A DNA stretch of 63,438 nucleotides from NCBI GenBank assembly GCA_035539855.1, contig DATLHO010000158.1, positions 1-63,438 of the forward strand, written 5' to 3'. The notes below the pieces were generated by a model, which saw only the letters and a program-made list of their open reading frames with translations, had not been told where the DNA came from and did not search any database. Both the position numbers and the translations under genes were made by a program. How positions within the stretch are numbered: the stretch's first letter is position 1; each line of letters opens with the position of its first letter. Origin of the DNA: DATLHO01 sp035539855. Its GTDB lineage: Bacteria; Bacteroidota; Ignavibacteria; OLB7. This document shows, piece by piece, positions 1 through 7,790 of the stretch.

Positions 1-829
1 CCGTATAGCGCCCCGGTGGCACAGGGCTTCTCATTCGTACATCTCTGAACGCGCGACGCAACGCAACGCTGTCGCCGACGCGATCGGGCAGCAGTGGACG
101 CGGCATCGGTGCGCTCAGCCCATCGCCCGACGTCCATACGACCGCACCGCTGGAGTCGCGGAGCTGGATGCGCATCTGCTCGATGCCCGCGAAGAACTCG
201 TCGCGCGCCGGCGGCAGCCGGCGGCGCGCGTGCAGTGCGATCGAGTCGCCAGTGACCTCGAGTCGCAACTCCAGTCGCGTCGAGTCGACGCCGAGCGGCA
301 GCTCGCCGAACAGCGGACTCGAGCGCACGACGACGCCCCGGTCGGTCCGGATGGTCATCATCACATACTCGTCGCCCTCGACCAGACCGGCCTGCACCCA
401 CTTGACGCCGGCGTACACTGCCGGCGAGGCCGAACCCCGGACGCCGGCCGTGTCGATCGCGAGCTCGTGCCTGACGAGCGAGTCGACGCGGCGAACGCCG
501 GGTCGATAGACCACGAAGCTCACCCACTGAATCCTGCGCGCCTCGGCGTCGAGCGCGACGGCGTCGGCGGCACCTACCTCGGCGCCGTCGGCGACACCGT
601 CCACGGCGCGCGGGATCTCGAGCTCGAGCGCCCACTGTCCCGCCTCGAGCGGCGTGACGACGAGCTGCGGATCGAGCCGATCGAGCCGCTCGTCGACGTC
701 CGGCCCTGCGCTCGTGGTCGACGGCACGCGAGGGGCGCACGCGGAGGTTAACAGCAACGCGAGAAGAAACAATCGCGCGTCGAGCCATATCCGCGCGTCT
801 TCACACGGTCGCGCGTTGAGCGCGCTCAT
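1..829 (-). CDS. Lipoprotein with BsuPI-like C-terminal region, cut by the left window edge
   Basis: This reading frame is open from an ATG at 829 to the left edge, so its stop lies outside the window. The N-terminus has a hydrophobic stretch ending in a lipobox (LLLTSAC near residues 25-31), so it is probably a lipoprotein. The later part (EQMRIQLRDSSGAVVW, then a PPGRYT end) has the same layout as the BsuPI-like end of the upstream gene, so the two look like tandem paralogs. Its ATG overlaps the upstream stop codon (ATGA at 826-829), indicating translational coupling. BsuPI is known as a proteinase-inhibitor fold, but inhibition here is not demonstrated. The start is well supported; the full length is unknown. 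Confidence 0.75.
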   Translation of the reverse strand, partial: MSALNARPCEDARIWLDARLFLLALLLTSACAPRVPSTTSAGPDVDERLDRLDPQLVVTPLEAGQWALELEIPRAVDGVADGAEVGAADAVALDAEARRIQWVSFVVYRPGVRRVDSLVRHELAIDTAGVRGSASPAVYAGVKWVQAGLVEGDEYVMMTIRTDRGVVVRSSPLFGELPLGVDSTRLELRLEVTGDSIALHARRRLPPARDEFFAGIEQMRIQLRDSSGAVVWTSGDGLSAPMPRPLLPDRVGDSVALRRAFRDVRMRSPVPPGRYT

Positions 830-1728
830 CGGCCCGCCCACGTCAGCTCCTCGCGCAGCACATACGGGCTCGGCTTTGCCGGGATCGTCGCGACGATGCT
901 GTAGCGCCCGGGCGCCAGCGACTCGTGCGTCACGTCGTTGCGGCCATCGAAGCTGGCTCGGTAGCTCACGCGCTCACCGACGCGCGCCGGAAGCACCGGC
1001 CCGAGCGCCTGGGTGAACATCTGTCCGGCGCTCGAGGACCAGACGCGCTCGCCGGCGTCGCCGAAGATCTCGATGCGGAATTGCTCGCCGCTCGGCATGT
1101 ACTCGTCGGGCGCGCCCGGACCGACGCGCTCGACCTCGAGCACGAAGTCTAGGCGACCCGCTCGCTCCTCGCTCGTGAGCGTCAGCGCGAGGCGCTCCGC
1201 GCTCGACGGCGCGATCTCGCCGCGCGACGTCATCGGCAGCTCGGCGATGCGGACGATCACGCCCTCGGCGCCGCTTGCGCGCATGACGACCTGCATCGGC
1301 GGCGTCGGCTCACCCCTCGGGCGCCACGCCACGCGGCCGGTCGCCGTCAGCGACGCCGCGCCATCGGCCCCCGCGATCCCGCTGGTCGGGATGTCGGTGG
1401 TCCCGAGCGAATCGATCATCGCTCCCGATCCGTCGTGCACCGTGAAGCTCACTTCGACGATGCCGCGCAGCAGCCGCATCGTCGGCGCGTCGGAGGTACC
1501 CGATGCGCCGGCCGAGAAGATGAACGAGTAGGTGCCGTCCCCGTTCGGGAAGACGTCGAAGGTCGGGTGGAGCGATTCGTAGACGGGGCTCGACTGGCGC
1601 TCGATCGCGACGCGATCGAGTCCGGCGCCGCCTGTCGTCGTGGTGCCGCGGCTCGAGCCGCAGCCGGTCGCCGCGACGAGCGCGACGAGCATCGGAATGA
1701 TCACTGCGTGAGAAGTCATGATTGGCAT
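826..1728 (-). CDS. Lipoprotein with BsuPI-like domain
   Basis: A 300-residue protein with a signal sequence ending in a lipobox (LVAATGC, cysteine 23), so a lipidated envelope protein is expected. The C-terminal 90 residues (EQFRIEIFGDAGERVWSSS, then LAPGRYSIVATI) match the pattern of the BsuPI family: a beta sandwich with a polar 'vW' strand and a PG-x-Y strand. The middle is beta-rich and unassigned. It is the first gene of a two-gene unit and overlaps its downstream paralog by 4 nt. It is divergent from tadA, with only about 60 bp between the two starts. An internal Met at residue 4 is an equally possible start. The substrate or partner is unknown. Confidence 0.75.
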   Translation of the reverse strand: MPIMTSHAVIIPMLVALVAATGCGSSRGTTTTGGAGLDRVAIERQSSPVYESLHPTFDVFPNGDGTYSFIFSAGASGTSDAPTMRLLRGIVEVSFTVHDGSGAMIDSLGTTDIPTSGIAGADGAASLTATGRVAWRPRGEPTPPMQVVMRASGAEGVIVRIAELPMTSRGEIAPSSAERLALTLTSEERAGRLDFVLEVERVGPGAPDEYMPSGEQFRIEIFGDAGERVWSSSAGQMFTQALGPVLPARVGERVSYRASFDGRNDVTHESLAPGRYSIVATIPAKPSPYVLREELTWAGR

Positions 1729-1789
1729 CCTCGAAGTTACGCCGGGCCGCCGCGCGGTGAAACGACCCGGCGGCGTGTATCTTCCGACG

Positions 1790-2269
1790 ATGACCTACCA
1801 CGAGCGTTTCATGCAGCTCGCAATCGAGCAGGCGCGACAGGCGCGTGAGCTCGACGAGGTGCCCGTCGGCGCCGTCGTCGTGCGCGACGGCGCGGTGATC
1901 GCCAGCGCGCACAACGAGACCGTGGCTCGTCACGACGCGACCGCGCACGCCGAGCTCATCGCTATCCAGCGCGCCGCGATCGTCACGGGCGATCCACGTC
2001 TCGACGGCTGCTCGCTGTACGTGACGCTCGAGCCGTGCCCGATGTGCGCCGGAGCCATCGTGCTCGCCCGCGTCTCGCGGCTGTTCTTCGGAGCCTTCGA
2101 TGCGCGTGCCGGCGCGGCCGGCACGCTGTATGCAATCACCGCGGATGCGCGGCTAAACCATCGCGTCGAGACACACGGAGGCATCCTCGATCACGACTGC
2201 GCGGAGCTGTTGCGCGCATTCTTCGGAGAGCGCCGCGACACGCGGGCAGTCGACGGGGGCACTGCATGA
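1790..2269 (+). CDS. tadA: tRNA-specific adenosine deaminase TadA
   Basis: A cytidine/deoxycytidylate deaminase-fold enzyme expected to convert wobble adenosine 34 of tRNA-Arg(ACG) to inosine. The zinc and proton-shuttle motif HAE is at residues 53-55 and the second zinc motif PCPMC at 82-86. The length of 159 residues is normal. I chose the ATG at 1790 (MTYHERFMQLA) because the TadA fold begins there; an upstream in-frame ATG at 1718 would add 24 residues with no family match. A TATCTTCC element at 1778-1785 lies immediately before this ATG, so the mRNA may be nearly leaderless. The stop overlaps the rsmI start (ATGA), suggesting a tRNA/rRNA modification operon. Confidence 0.93.
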   Translation: MTYHERFMQLAIEQARQARELDEVPVGAVVVRDGAVIASAHNETVARHDATAHAELIAIQRAAIVTGDPRLDGCSLYVTLEPCPMCAGAIVLARVSRLFFGAFDARAGAAGTLYAITADARLNHRVETHGGILDHDCAELLRAFFGERRDTRAVDGGTA

Positions 2270-3006
2270 GCGAGTCGACGAGCGGCACGCTCTACATCGT
2301 TCCGACGCCGATCGGAAACCTCGAGGACATCACGCTGCGCGCGCTGCGAATCCTTCGAGAGGTCGGCACGATCGCCTGCGAGGACACCCGCGTCACCTCG
2401 AATCTCCTGCGCCACTTCGAGGTACCGCAGAAGCGATTGATCAGCTACTTCGCGGGCAACGAGCGCGAGCGCCTCGCGCAGCTCATCGGCATCCTGCGCG
2501 GGGGCGACGACATCGCGCTCGTCAGCGACGCGGGCACGCCCGGCATCAGCGATCCCGGCGCACGGCTCGTCGTCGCGGCGATCGAGCACGACATCCGGAT
2601 CGTCCCGCTTCCCGGACCGACCGCGGTGATCCCCGCCGTCGTCGCGAGCGGACTGCCGACCGACGCGGTTCTGTTCGAGGGATTCCTTCCCCACAAGAAG
2701 GGACGCCAGACGATGCTCCGACGGCTCGCAGAGGTCCCCTCGACGTTCGTGCTCTACGAGTCGCCGCACCGCATCGTCAAGGCACTCAACGAGCTCGCCG
2801 AGCACTGCGGCGCCGATCGCCGCGCCTGCGTCGCGCGCGAGCTGTCGAAGCTCTTCGAGGAGGTCACACGGGGCACGCTCGCCGAGCTCGCGGCCAACTA
2901 CGGCGCGCGCGCCTCGATCAAGGGAGAGTTCGTGGTGGTCGTGCAGGGAGCTCCGCAGAAGAGCGGCCGCCGTCGCGACTCCGGAGTCGAAGAGGAGGAA
3001 GACTGA
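2266..3006 (+). CDS. rsmI: 16S rRNA (cytidine-1402-2'-O)-methyltransferase RsmI
   Basis: A 246-residue SAM-dependent methylase of the tetrapyrrole-methylase fold, which methylates the ribose of C1402 in the 16S decoding centre. Family motifs are clear: YIVPTPIGNLEDITLRAL near the N-terminus, CEDTR, SDAGTPGISDPG and LPGPTAV. The start is the ATG overlapping the tadA stop at 2266-2269; a longer upstream frame is out of register with any homology. The last 15 residues are charged and low-complexity. Translation is probably coupled to tadA. The BON lipoprotein follows after 46 nt on the same strand. Confidence 0.95.
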   Translation: MSESTSGTLYIVPTPIGNLEDITLRALRILREVGTIACEDTRVTSNLLRHFEVPQKRLISYFAGNERERLAQLIGILRGGDDIALVSDAGTPGISDPGARLVVAAIEHDIRIVPLPGPTAVIPAVVASGLPTDAVLFEGFLPHKKGRQTMLRRLAEVPSTFVLYESPHRIVKALNELAEHCGADRRACVARELSKLFEEVTRGTLAELAANYGARASIKGEFVVVVQGAPQKSGRRRDSGVEEEED

Positions 3007-3052
3007 CCGGGCCCCAATGGCCCGATGGAAACTCATTCAGCGTGGGAATGTC

Positions 3053-3496
3053 ATGAGAGTCCTGTTCATTGCAGTGGTCGCCGTGGGGCTGCTCGGATGC
3101 GAGAGTGAGGGAGATGCAGCGGGCGGCGACTCGACGTCCCGCTTTGAGCGCGGGATGGAGCGCGTCGGCGAGAGTATCGAGAACGCGGCGGCGGATGTCG
3201 GCACCGAGGTGTCCGAGACCCGCATCCAAATGATCCTCGACAACATCAAGGGGATGGACTCGGTACAGGCGGAGATCACCGGCGAGGCCAGCGTCACGCT
3301 CATCGGGTCGGTCGCCAGCGAGGAGGCGCGCTCGGAGGCCGAGCGTCTCGTGCGCAGCATCGAGGGCGTCACGAGCGTCCGCAACGCGATCGCCGTCGGC
3401 GGCGCGACGCTGGATACGAGCGCCGCATCAGGCACGGGCGCCGCGACGACAGGCGACGACACGACCCGAGGCGGCGCGGCCGCGGGCTCGCGCTAG
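3053..3496 (+). CDS. BON-domain lipoprotein
   Basis: A 147-residue envelope lipoprotein: the N-terminus MRVLFIAVVAVGLLGC gives a short signal peptide with the lipid-attachment cysteine at 16. Residues about 65-115 form a BON domain (IQMILDNIKGM, VTLIGSVASEEARSEAERLV, VTSVRNAIAV), the OsmY-type phospholipid-binding module linked to envelope integrity. The tail is Ala/Thr/Gly-rich. I prefer the ATG at 3053 over 3017 because it places the signal peptide at the N-terminus. It sits 46 nt after rsmI and probably shares its transcript. Confidence 0.82.
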   Translation: MRVLFIAVVAVGLLGCESEGDAAGGDSTSRFERGMERVGESIENAAADVGTEVSETRIQMILDNIKGMDSVQAEITGEASVTLIGSVASEEARSEAERLVRSIEGVTSVRNAIAVGGATLDTSAASGTGAATTGDDTTRGGAAAGSR

Positions 3497-3520
3497 CCCG
3501 AGCGATCGCCGCAGCTTTCG

Positions 3521-3550
3521 TATGTTCGCGCCCTCTCCGGTTCGCCGGAG
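3521..3550 (+). promoter_or_regulatory. Possible promoter -7 element with 5' hairpin before the esterase gene
   Basis: TATGTTCG at 3521-3528 differs by one base from the Bacteroidota -7 consensus TAnnTTTG, but no good TTTG lies 19-21 bp upstream. About 7 nt later is a perfect 6-bp hairpin CTCCGG-TTCG-CCGGAG (3535-3550), which would be at the 5' end of the mRNA. It lies about 37 nt before the esterase ATG. Confidence 0.4.
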
Positions 3551-3586
3551 CATCACTGACGATCACGCAACGAACGAGCTCCTCAC

Positions 3587-4318
3587 ATGCACCGGAAGAT
3601 CGACGCCTGGTACAGCCATCGGCTCAACAAGCAGATGGAGATCGTCACCTACGGGCACTTCGGCCCTGCCCTTCTGATGTTCCCGTCGGCCGGGGCGGAC
3701 TACCTCGAGTACGAGCGGTTCTTTCTGATCGACTCGATCCGCCATCTCATCGATGCCGGCAAGGTCAAGGTCTTCTCGATCAACTCGATCAATCTCGAGA
3801 GCTGGCTCAACCATCGGATCGGTGGTCGTCAGAAAGCGATCCGCCATCAGCAGTACAACGCGTACATCGAGAACGAGGTCGTGCCGTTCATCCGCAACTC
3901 GATGGGCGGCTCCGGCAGCATCATCACCTGCGGCGTTTCGCTCGGCGCGTTCCACGGCGCGAACATGCTGTTTCGTCGGCCCGACCTCTTCGGCGGAACG
4001 ATCGGTCTCAGCGGCATCTACGATCTGAAGGAGTACGCGGGTGGCTACTGGGATCAGGACGTCTACTTCAACTCGCCGGTCGACTACCTGCCACACCTCG
4101 GCGATCCGCAACTCGGAATGCTGCGCAACGGCAAGTCGATCCACTTCCTGAGCGGCTCGGGTCCCTACGAGGCGCCGCAGGAGTCACGACGCATCTCGGA
4201 GATCCTCTCGCGCAAGGGCGTCCACAGCAACGTCGAAGTCTGGGGCGCCGAGTGGTCGCACGACTGGCCGACGTGGCGCGAGATGCTGCCGAGCTATCTC
4301 GGACGACTGCTGGGATAG
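3587..4318 (+). CDS. Esterase-like alpha/beta hydrolase
   Basis: A 243-residue cytoplasmic protein (no signal peptide) of the putative esterase type of alpha/beta hydrolase. The nucleophile elbow reads GVSLGA, a G-x-S-x-G motif, and is followed by HGANMLFRRPDLFGG. The late WGAEWSHDW segment supplies the expected catalytic histidine. The N-terminus (YSHRLNKQMEIVTYGHFGPALLMFPS) is typical of the small esterase group often annotated COG4947. The substrate is unknown. It is monocistronic, with its own probable promoter at 3521, and converges on the methyltransferase at 4374. Confidence 0.82.
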   Translation: MHRKIDAWYSHRLNKQMEIVTYGHFGPALLMFPSAGADYLEYERFFLIDSIRHLIDAGKVKVFSINSINLESWLNHRIGGRQKAIRHQQYNAYIENEVVPFIRNSMGGSGSIITCGVSLGAFHGANMLFRRPDLFGGTIGLSGIYDLKEYAGGYWDQDVYFNSPVDYLPHLGDPQLGMLRNGKSIHFLSGSGPYEAPQESRRISEILSRKGVHSNVEVWGAEWSHDWPTWREMLPSYLGRLLG

Positions 4319-4339
4319 GGAGGTTCGCGGGCCGTTGCG

Positions 4340-4363
4340 CCGTCCGGCCGCTCGTCCGGACGG
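4340..4363. terminator. Inverted repeat between convergent genes
   Basis: CCGTCCGG (4340-4347) and CCGGACGG (4356-4363) form a perfect 8-bp stem with an 8-nt loop. It lies between the stop of the esterase gene (4318) and the stop of the minus-strand methyltransferase (4374). There is no clear U tract, so a bidirectional terminator role is inferred from position. Confidence 0.45.
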
Positions 4364-4373
4364 GCGTGACGTC

Positions 4374-4946
4374 CTAGCGGATTGCCAGCCACTTCGCCAC
4401 GATCAGCGCGACGCCGATCGCGAACGCCTGGAAGGTGCGGCGCTCCGAGCGCACCGCCATGCCCCACTCGATTCGCCGGTCGCGGCCGGGCTCGTATGGC
4501 GTCAGCCGCGGAAGAAAGCGCCGCACGCCCGCGCGGTACCGCGCGTAGTCCTCAGCGAACGCGCCGGCGAGGTAGTCCTCCTCACGCGAGACGATCATCG
4601 TGTACTGGAAGACGAACCACACCAGCGTCGCGACGATGAGCCACGGGACGTTGGCCATCACGCCGAGTCCGGTGTACATCAGGATGTTGCCCACGTACAG
4701 TGGGTTGCGCACGTATGCGAACGGGCCGGACACGACGAGCCGCGAGCCGCCGACCGAGCCGGTCACGCGCGTCTCGGAGCTTGCATGTCCGACACCCCAG
4801 AACCGGATCGCCTCGCCGACGAGCGCGACGAGCCCCCCGACGACAAGACTCGTCACCGTCGGCCGGCCGAAGAGCAGGCCGAGCACGAGAAAGGGAATGG
4901 GAGTGTAGCTGCGGTAGGAAAAGAGAGTCTCGCGAAGATCTGCCAT
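4374..4946 (-). CDS. Isoprenylcysteine carboxyl methyltransferase-family membrane protein
   Basis: A 190-residue integral membrane protein with about four or five hydrophobic segments and the family signature GPFAYVRNPLYVGN, followed by EEDYLAGAFAEDYARYRAGV. These are hallmarks of the ICMT/phospholipid methyltransferase (PEMT) superfamily, which uses SAM to methylate lipid or prenyl substrates. In bacteria the substrate is usually unknown. The start is the ATG at 4946, whose A overlaps the stop codon of the upstream metallopeptidase (TAATG), so the two genes are co-translated. A longer in-frame extension runs antisense to the neighbour and has no family match. Confidence 0.82.
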   Translation of the reverse strand: MADLRETLFSYRSYTPIPFLVLGLLFGRPTVTSLVVGGLVALVGEAIRFWGVGHASSETRVTGSVGGSRLVVSGPFAYVRNPLYVGNILMYTGLGVMANVPWLIVATLVWFVFQYTMIVSREEDYLAGAFAEDYARYRAGVRRFLPRLTPYEPGRDRRIEWGMAVRSERRTFQAFAIGVALIVAKWLAIR

Positions 4947-5686
4947 TAGCGAAGGGCTCCCTCGATCTGCACTCCGTGGGTCCTGAGCCAGCGAATCGAC
5001 GACTCGTAGTCGGGATCGAACTGCTCGACGAGCTGCCAGAAGCGTGGCGAATGGTTGAACTGCTTCAGGTGACAGAGCTCGTGGATGACCACGTATCGGA
5101 GAACAGCGGGAGGGAAGAGGATGAGCCGCCAGTTGAATGATAGGTTCCCGGTGCGCGAGCAGCTGCCCCACTTCGTCCGCTGATCGCGGATCGTCAATCG
5201 CCGGTACTTGACACCGATGAGCCCGGCCAGGCGCTCGGCCTCGCGCTCGATCGCCGGCGCGGCCTGCGCACGGATCCACCCACGGACCGCCTCCTTGACC
5301 TCGCCGTCGTAGCCGATCGGAAGCGCGACCCGCAGCTCCGAGCCCGCCAGCTCGATCTCCGGCCGCCGAACGCTGCAGTTGAGAATCGACACCGTGTACT
5401 CGCGGCCGTAGATGCTCACCCGGCTGCCGCTCGTCAGCTCCGGCGCGCGCGTCGATGGTGCGAGCGTCTCGAGATGGCGCAGCACCCACTCCTGCTTCTC
5501 CCGGATGAAGTCATCGGGATTGACATAGCGGCGCATCCGCGTCGGGAACGTCACCACGACGCCATCATGCGCCGAGATCGTGATCCGCACATGCTTGGCC
5601 CGGGCGCTCCGACGAATCGTGTATTCCACCGTCCGCCCGTCGAGGCGCACGGTGTACACGGGATGTGGGACGGGAGCGGTCGGCAT
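4946..5686 (-). CDS. YgjP-like zinc metallopeptidase (DUF45)
   Basis: A 246-residue protein with the gluzincin motif HELCH followed by a further histidine in FNHSPRFW, and the preceding KWGSCSRTGNLSFNWRL block. This is the signature of the YgjP/DUF45 metal-dependent peptidase family, a relative of WLM and SprT. No signal peptide is present, so it should be cytoplasmic. It is the first gene of a pair with the ICMT-like methyltransferase and overlaps it by 1 nt. Family members are often found beside DNA-repair or restriction genes, but nothing here supports that link. Confidence 0.85.
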   Translation of the reverse strand: MPTAPVPHPVYTVRLDGRTVEYTIRRSARAKHVRITISAHDGVVVTFPTRMRRYVNPDDFIREKQEWVLRHLETLAPSTRAPELTSGSRVSIYGREYTVSILNCSVRRPEIELAGSELRVALPIGYDGEVKEAVRGWIRAQAAPAIEREAERLAGLIGVKYRRLTIRDQRTKWGSCSRTGNLSFNWRLILFPPAVLRYVVIHELCHLKQFNHSPRFWQLVEQFDPDYESSIRWLRTHGVQIEGALR

Positions 5687-5755
5687 GGTGCAAAGATATT
5701 CTCCGGCAGGGGCAGGGAGGAAGTGGAAAGCGCAACCGTCGGCCGGTATTTGCCT

Positions 5756-5787
5756 TTTGTCATTGTCGCCGCTTTCGGTCTAACTTG
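5756..5787 (+). promoter_or_regulatory. Bacteroidota-type promoter for the 5839 lipoprotein gene
   Basis: TTTG at 5756-5759, a 21-bp spacer, then TAACTTG at 5781-5787, close to the TTTG-N19-21-TAnnTTTG consensus. The predicted start of transcription is near 5794, giving a leader of about 45 nt. Confidence 0.5.
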
Positions 5788-5838
5788 CGGGTCTTCCCCT
5801 CAGAGGAGGGTTACCCCAACGGCACTGATCGAGGCGAC

Positions 5839-6435
5839 GTGAAGGCGATCTCCATGCTCGGCGCGCTGGCGCTGGCGACATTCATTGCGACGGGCTGCTC
5901 CGACAGCTCGACCGAGGATCCCGTCGAGGCGTACAAGAGCCTCGTCGAGGCCGCCTCGAAGAAGGACTACGGCTACCTCTACGACGCTCTCGACCGCGAC
6001 ATGCGGCTCGGCTTCGACTCGCTGATCGCGATGAGCTACCGCTCGCGTGCGTCGATGACGCCGGACGAGCGTGGTTTCTGGGATACCGTCGGCACCCGCC
6101 CGGCGCGCGACGCGTTCATCGCCGTGATGGGACGCGACCCGATGTACACCGCGAGCCTGGCCGGCGGCTACACCGTCGTCAAGGCAGACACCCTCGTCGT
6201 GCTGTCGATCGAGCGCAACGGCACCGGCGAGCTGCGCTACTTCACACCCGAAGGGGGCAAGCTCAAGGTCACCTCGGCGCCGCTGGCGCCGCAGTCGGAG
6301 ATGCCGCCGGGGCATCCCGGGACGGGCGACCAGGGCATGGGCGATCCGCACGGCGGGGGAATGCCCGCGCCGGACGACAGCGTCCACTCCGGCGTCACGC
6401 CGCAGCCGCCGCCCGGCGGCGACAGCGGGCGGTAG
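5839..6435 (+). CDS. Lipoprotein of unknown function
   Basis: A 198-residue envelope lipoprotein with signal sequence and lipobox FIATGC (cysteine 20 from the GTG start). I chose GTG at 5839 because it gives a positively charged n-region (Lys2) and has a GAGG sequence shortly upstream. An ATG at 5854 is an alternative that leaves a minimal signal. The folded part (residues 25-145) resembles small DUF4878/NTF2-type periplasmic domains in having a helical 'SLVEAASKKDYGYLYDALD' start and late beta strands, but I cannot assign a family. The tail is Gly/Pro/His-rich. It sits just upstream of the ribosomal cluster and is transcribed separately. Confidence 0.65.
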   Translation: MKAISMLGALALATFIATGCSDSSTEDPVEAYKSLVEAASKKDYGYLYDALDRDMRLGFDSLIAMSYRSRASMTPDERGFWDTVGTRPARDAFIAVMGRDPMYTASLAGGYTVVKADTLVVLSIERNGTGELRYFTPEGGKLKVTSAPLAPQSEMPPGHPGTGDQGMGDPHGGGMPAPDDSVHSGVTPQPPPGGDSGR

Positions 6436-6500
6436 GCGCGGAAGCGCGAAATCGTGGCGTAATCGCCTTCAATGCAAACGATTGGATGCAAATGACCCCT

Positions 6501-6532
6501 TGCCTCGATCGGGGGCTGCCGGCTATATTAGC
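6501..6532 (+). promoter_or_regulatory. Promoter of the str operon (rpsL)
   Basis: TTG at 6501-6503, a 21-bp spacer and TATATTAG at 6525-6532 match the Bacteroidota promoter layout. The expected start near 6540 leaves about 45 nt of leader before the rpsL GTG. It is the only good promoter candidate in the 150-bp gap before rpsL. Confidence 0.65.
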
Positions 6533-6585
6533 GGGCTGTTTTGTTGCCAAGTGAACCGTTCAGACCATCTTATTAGCCAGTAGCC

Positions 6586-6957
6586 GTGCCGACAATCAAC
6601 CAGCTCGTCCGCAAGGGACGCGAAAACAAGCCGTACAAGAGCTCCTCGCCCGCGCTCGACTCCTGTCCGCAGCGTCGCGGCGTGTGCACGCGCGTGTACA
6701 CGACGACGCCGAAGAAGCCGAACTCGGCTCTGCGCAAGGTCGCCCGCGTGCGCCTGACGAACCAGATCGAGGTGACCGCCTACATTCCGGGCGAGGGCCA
6801 CAATCTGCAGGAGCACTCGATCGTGCTGATTCGCGGCGGACGAGTGAAGGATCTGCCGGGCGTGCGCTACCACATCATCCGCGGAACGCTCGACACGCAG
6901 GGCGTCGCCAACCGCCGCCAGGCGCGCTCGAAGTACGGCGCGAAGCGCCCGAAGTAA
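6586..6957 (+). CDS. rpsL: 30S ribosomal protein uS12
   Basis: A 123-residue decoding-centre protein of the small subunit, full length for the family. The N-terminus PTINQLVRKGR and the TPKKPNSALRK loop (residues 42-51) are canonical. Lysine 43, where streptomycin-resistance changes arise, is the wild-type residue, and DLPGVRYH is intact. Translation starts at GTG; no ATG start is available. It opens the str operon under the promoter at 6501. A 216-nt gap to rpsG follows, in which I see no gene. Confidence 0.98.
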   Translation: MPTINQLVRKGRENKPYKSSSPALDSCPQRRGVCTRVYTTTPKKPNSALRKVARVRLTNQIEVTAYIPGEGHNLQEHSIVLIRGGRVKDLPGVRYHIIRGTLDTQGVANRRQARSKYGAKRPK

Positions 6958-7173
6958 TCGCGCGACGGCATGCGCTCGAGGGCTCGCGCCCGACGGCATG
7001 CGAGCGACGTCCCGGACGGTCGATCGCCCGGCGCAATGCCCGGGCTGTCTGAGCGTCGATCGAACGACGCCCAGCGATACGACGCACCGCAGCAGCGCAC
7101 CGCAGCAGCGATCGCCTCACGAGGCACCGAGAAAGCAGTACAGTCAACAACCCAGGTATAGAGTAGCAGCAGT

Positions 7174-7641
7174 ATGAGAAAGAAGCGCGCCGAGCGACGA
7201 CTGGTGACCCCCGATGCGAAGTTCCAGGATGTGACCGTTGCACGGTTCATCAACAACCTGATGCAGGACGGCAAGAAGAGCACCGCACGGAACATCCTGT
7301 ACGATGCGCTCGAGATCGTCGTCGAGAAGACGCAGCAGGAGCCGATCGAGGTCCTGCGCCGCGCCCTTCAGAACGCCTCCCCGGCGGTCGAGGTGCGCTC
7401 GCGTCGCGTCGGCGGCTCGACCTATCAGGTGCCGATGGAGGTCCGTCCGGACCGCCGCGCCGCCCTGGGGATCCGCTGGCTGATCCGCTTCGCGACCGAG
7501 CGTCGCGATCGCAGCATGCACGAGAAGCTCGCCGCCGAGCTCATCGCCGCCAGCAATGGCGAGGGTGGGGCCGTCAAGAAGCGCGAGGACACGCACCGCA
7601 TGGCCGAGTCGAACAAGGCATTCGCGCACTTCCGCTGGTAG
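7174..7641 (+). CDS. rpsG: 30S ribosomal protein uS7
   Basis: A 155-residue head-domain protein that binds the 3' domain of 16S rRNA. MRKKRAERR, FINNLMQDGKKSTA and the SRRVGGSTYQVPMEV beta ribbon are canonical. The C-terminus (KREDTHRMAESNKAFAHFRW) ends as in most bacteria. The start ATG at 7174 has no Shine-Dalgarno; the upstream sequence is AG-rich with a weak purine run only. It is the second gene of the str operon; fusA follows after 149 nt. Confidence 0.98.
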   Translation: MRKKRAERRLVTPDAKFQDVTVARFINNLMQDGKKSTARNILYDALEIVVEKTQQEPIEVLRRALQNASPAVEVRSRRVGGSTYQVPMEVRPDRRAALGIRWLIRFATERRDRSMHEKLAAELIAASNGEGGAVKKREDTHRMAESNKAFAHFRW

Positions 7642-7790
7642 TACGCGCCGGTTGGCCCGCGTCGCTCCGAGATACGATGTGAACGATTGATCCGCGATGG
7701 TCACGACGCCGGTGACGGCGCCGTGGCCCGATGAGCACGCCTCGATACGATAACGATACACACACGCGTTTTTCCAACACCCTCATACTC

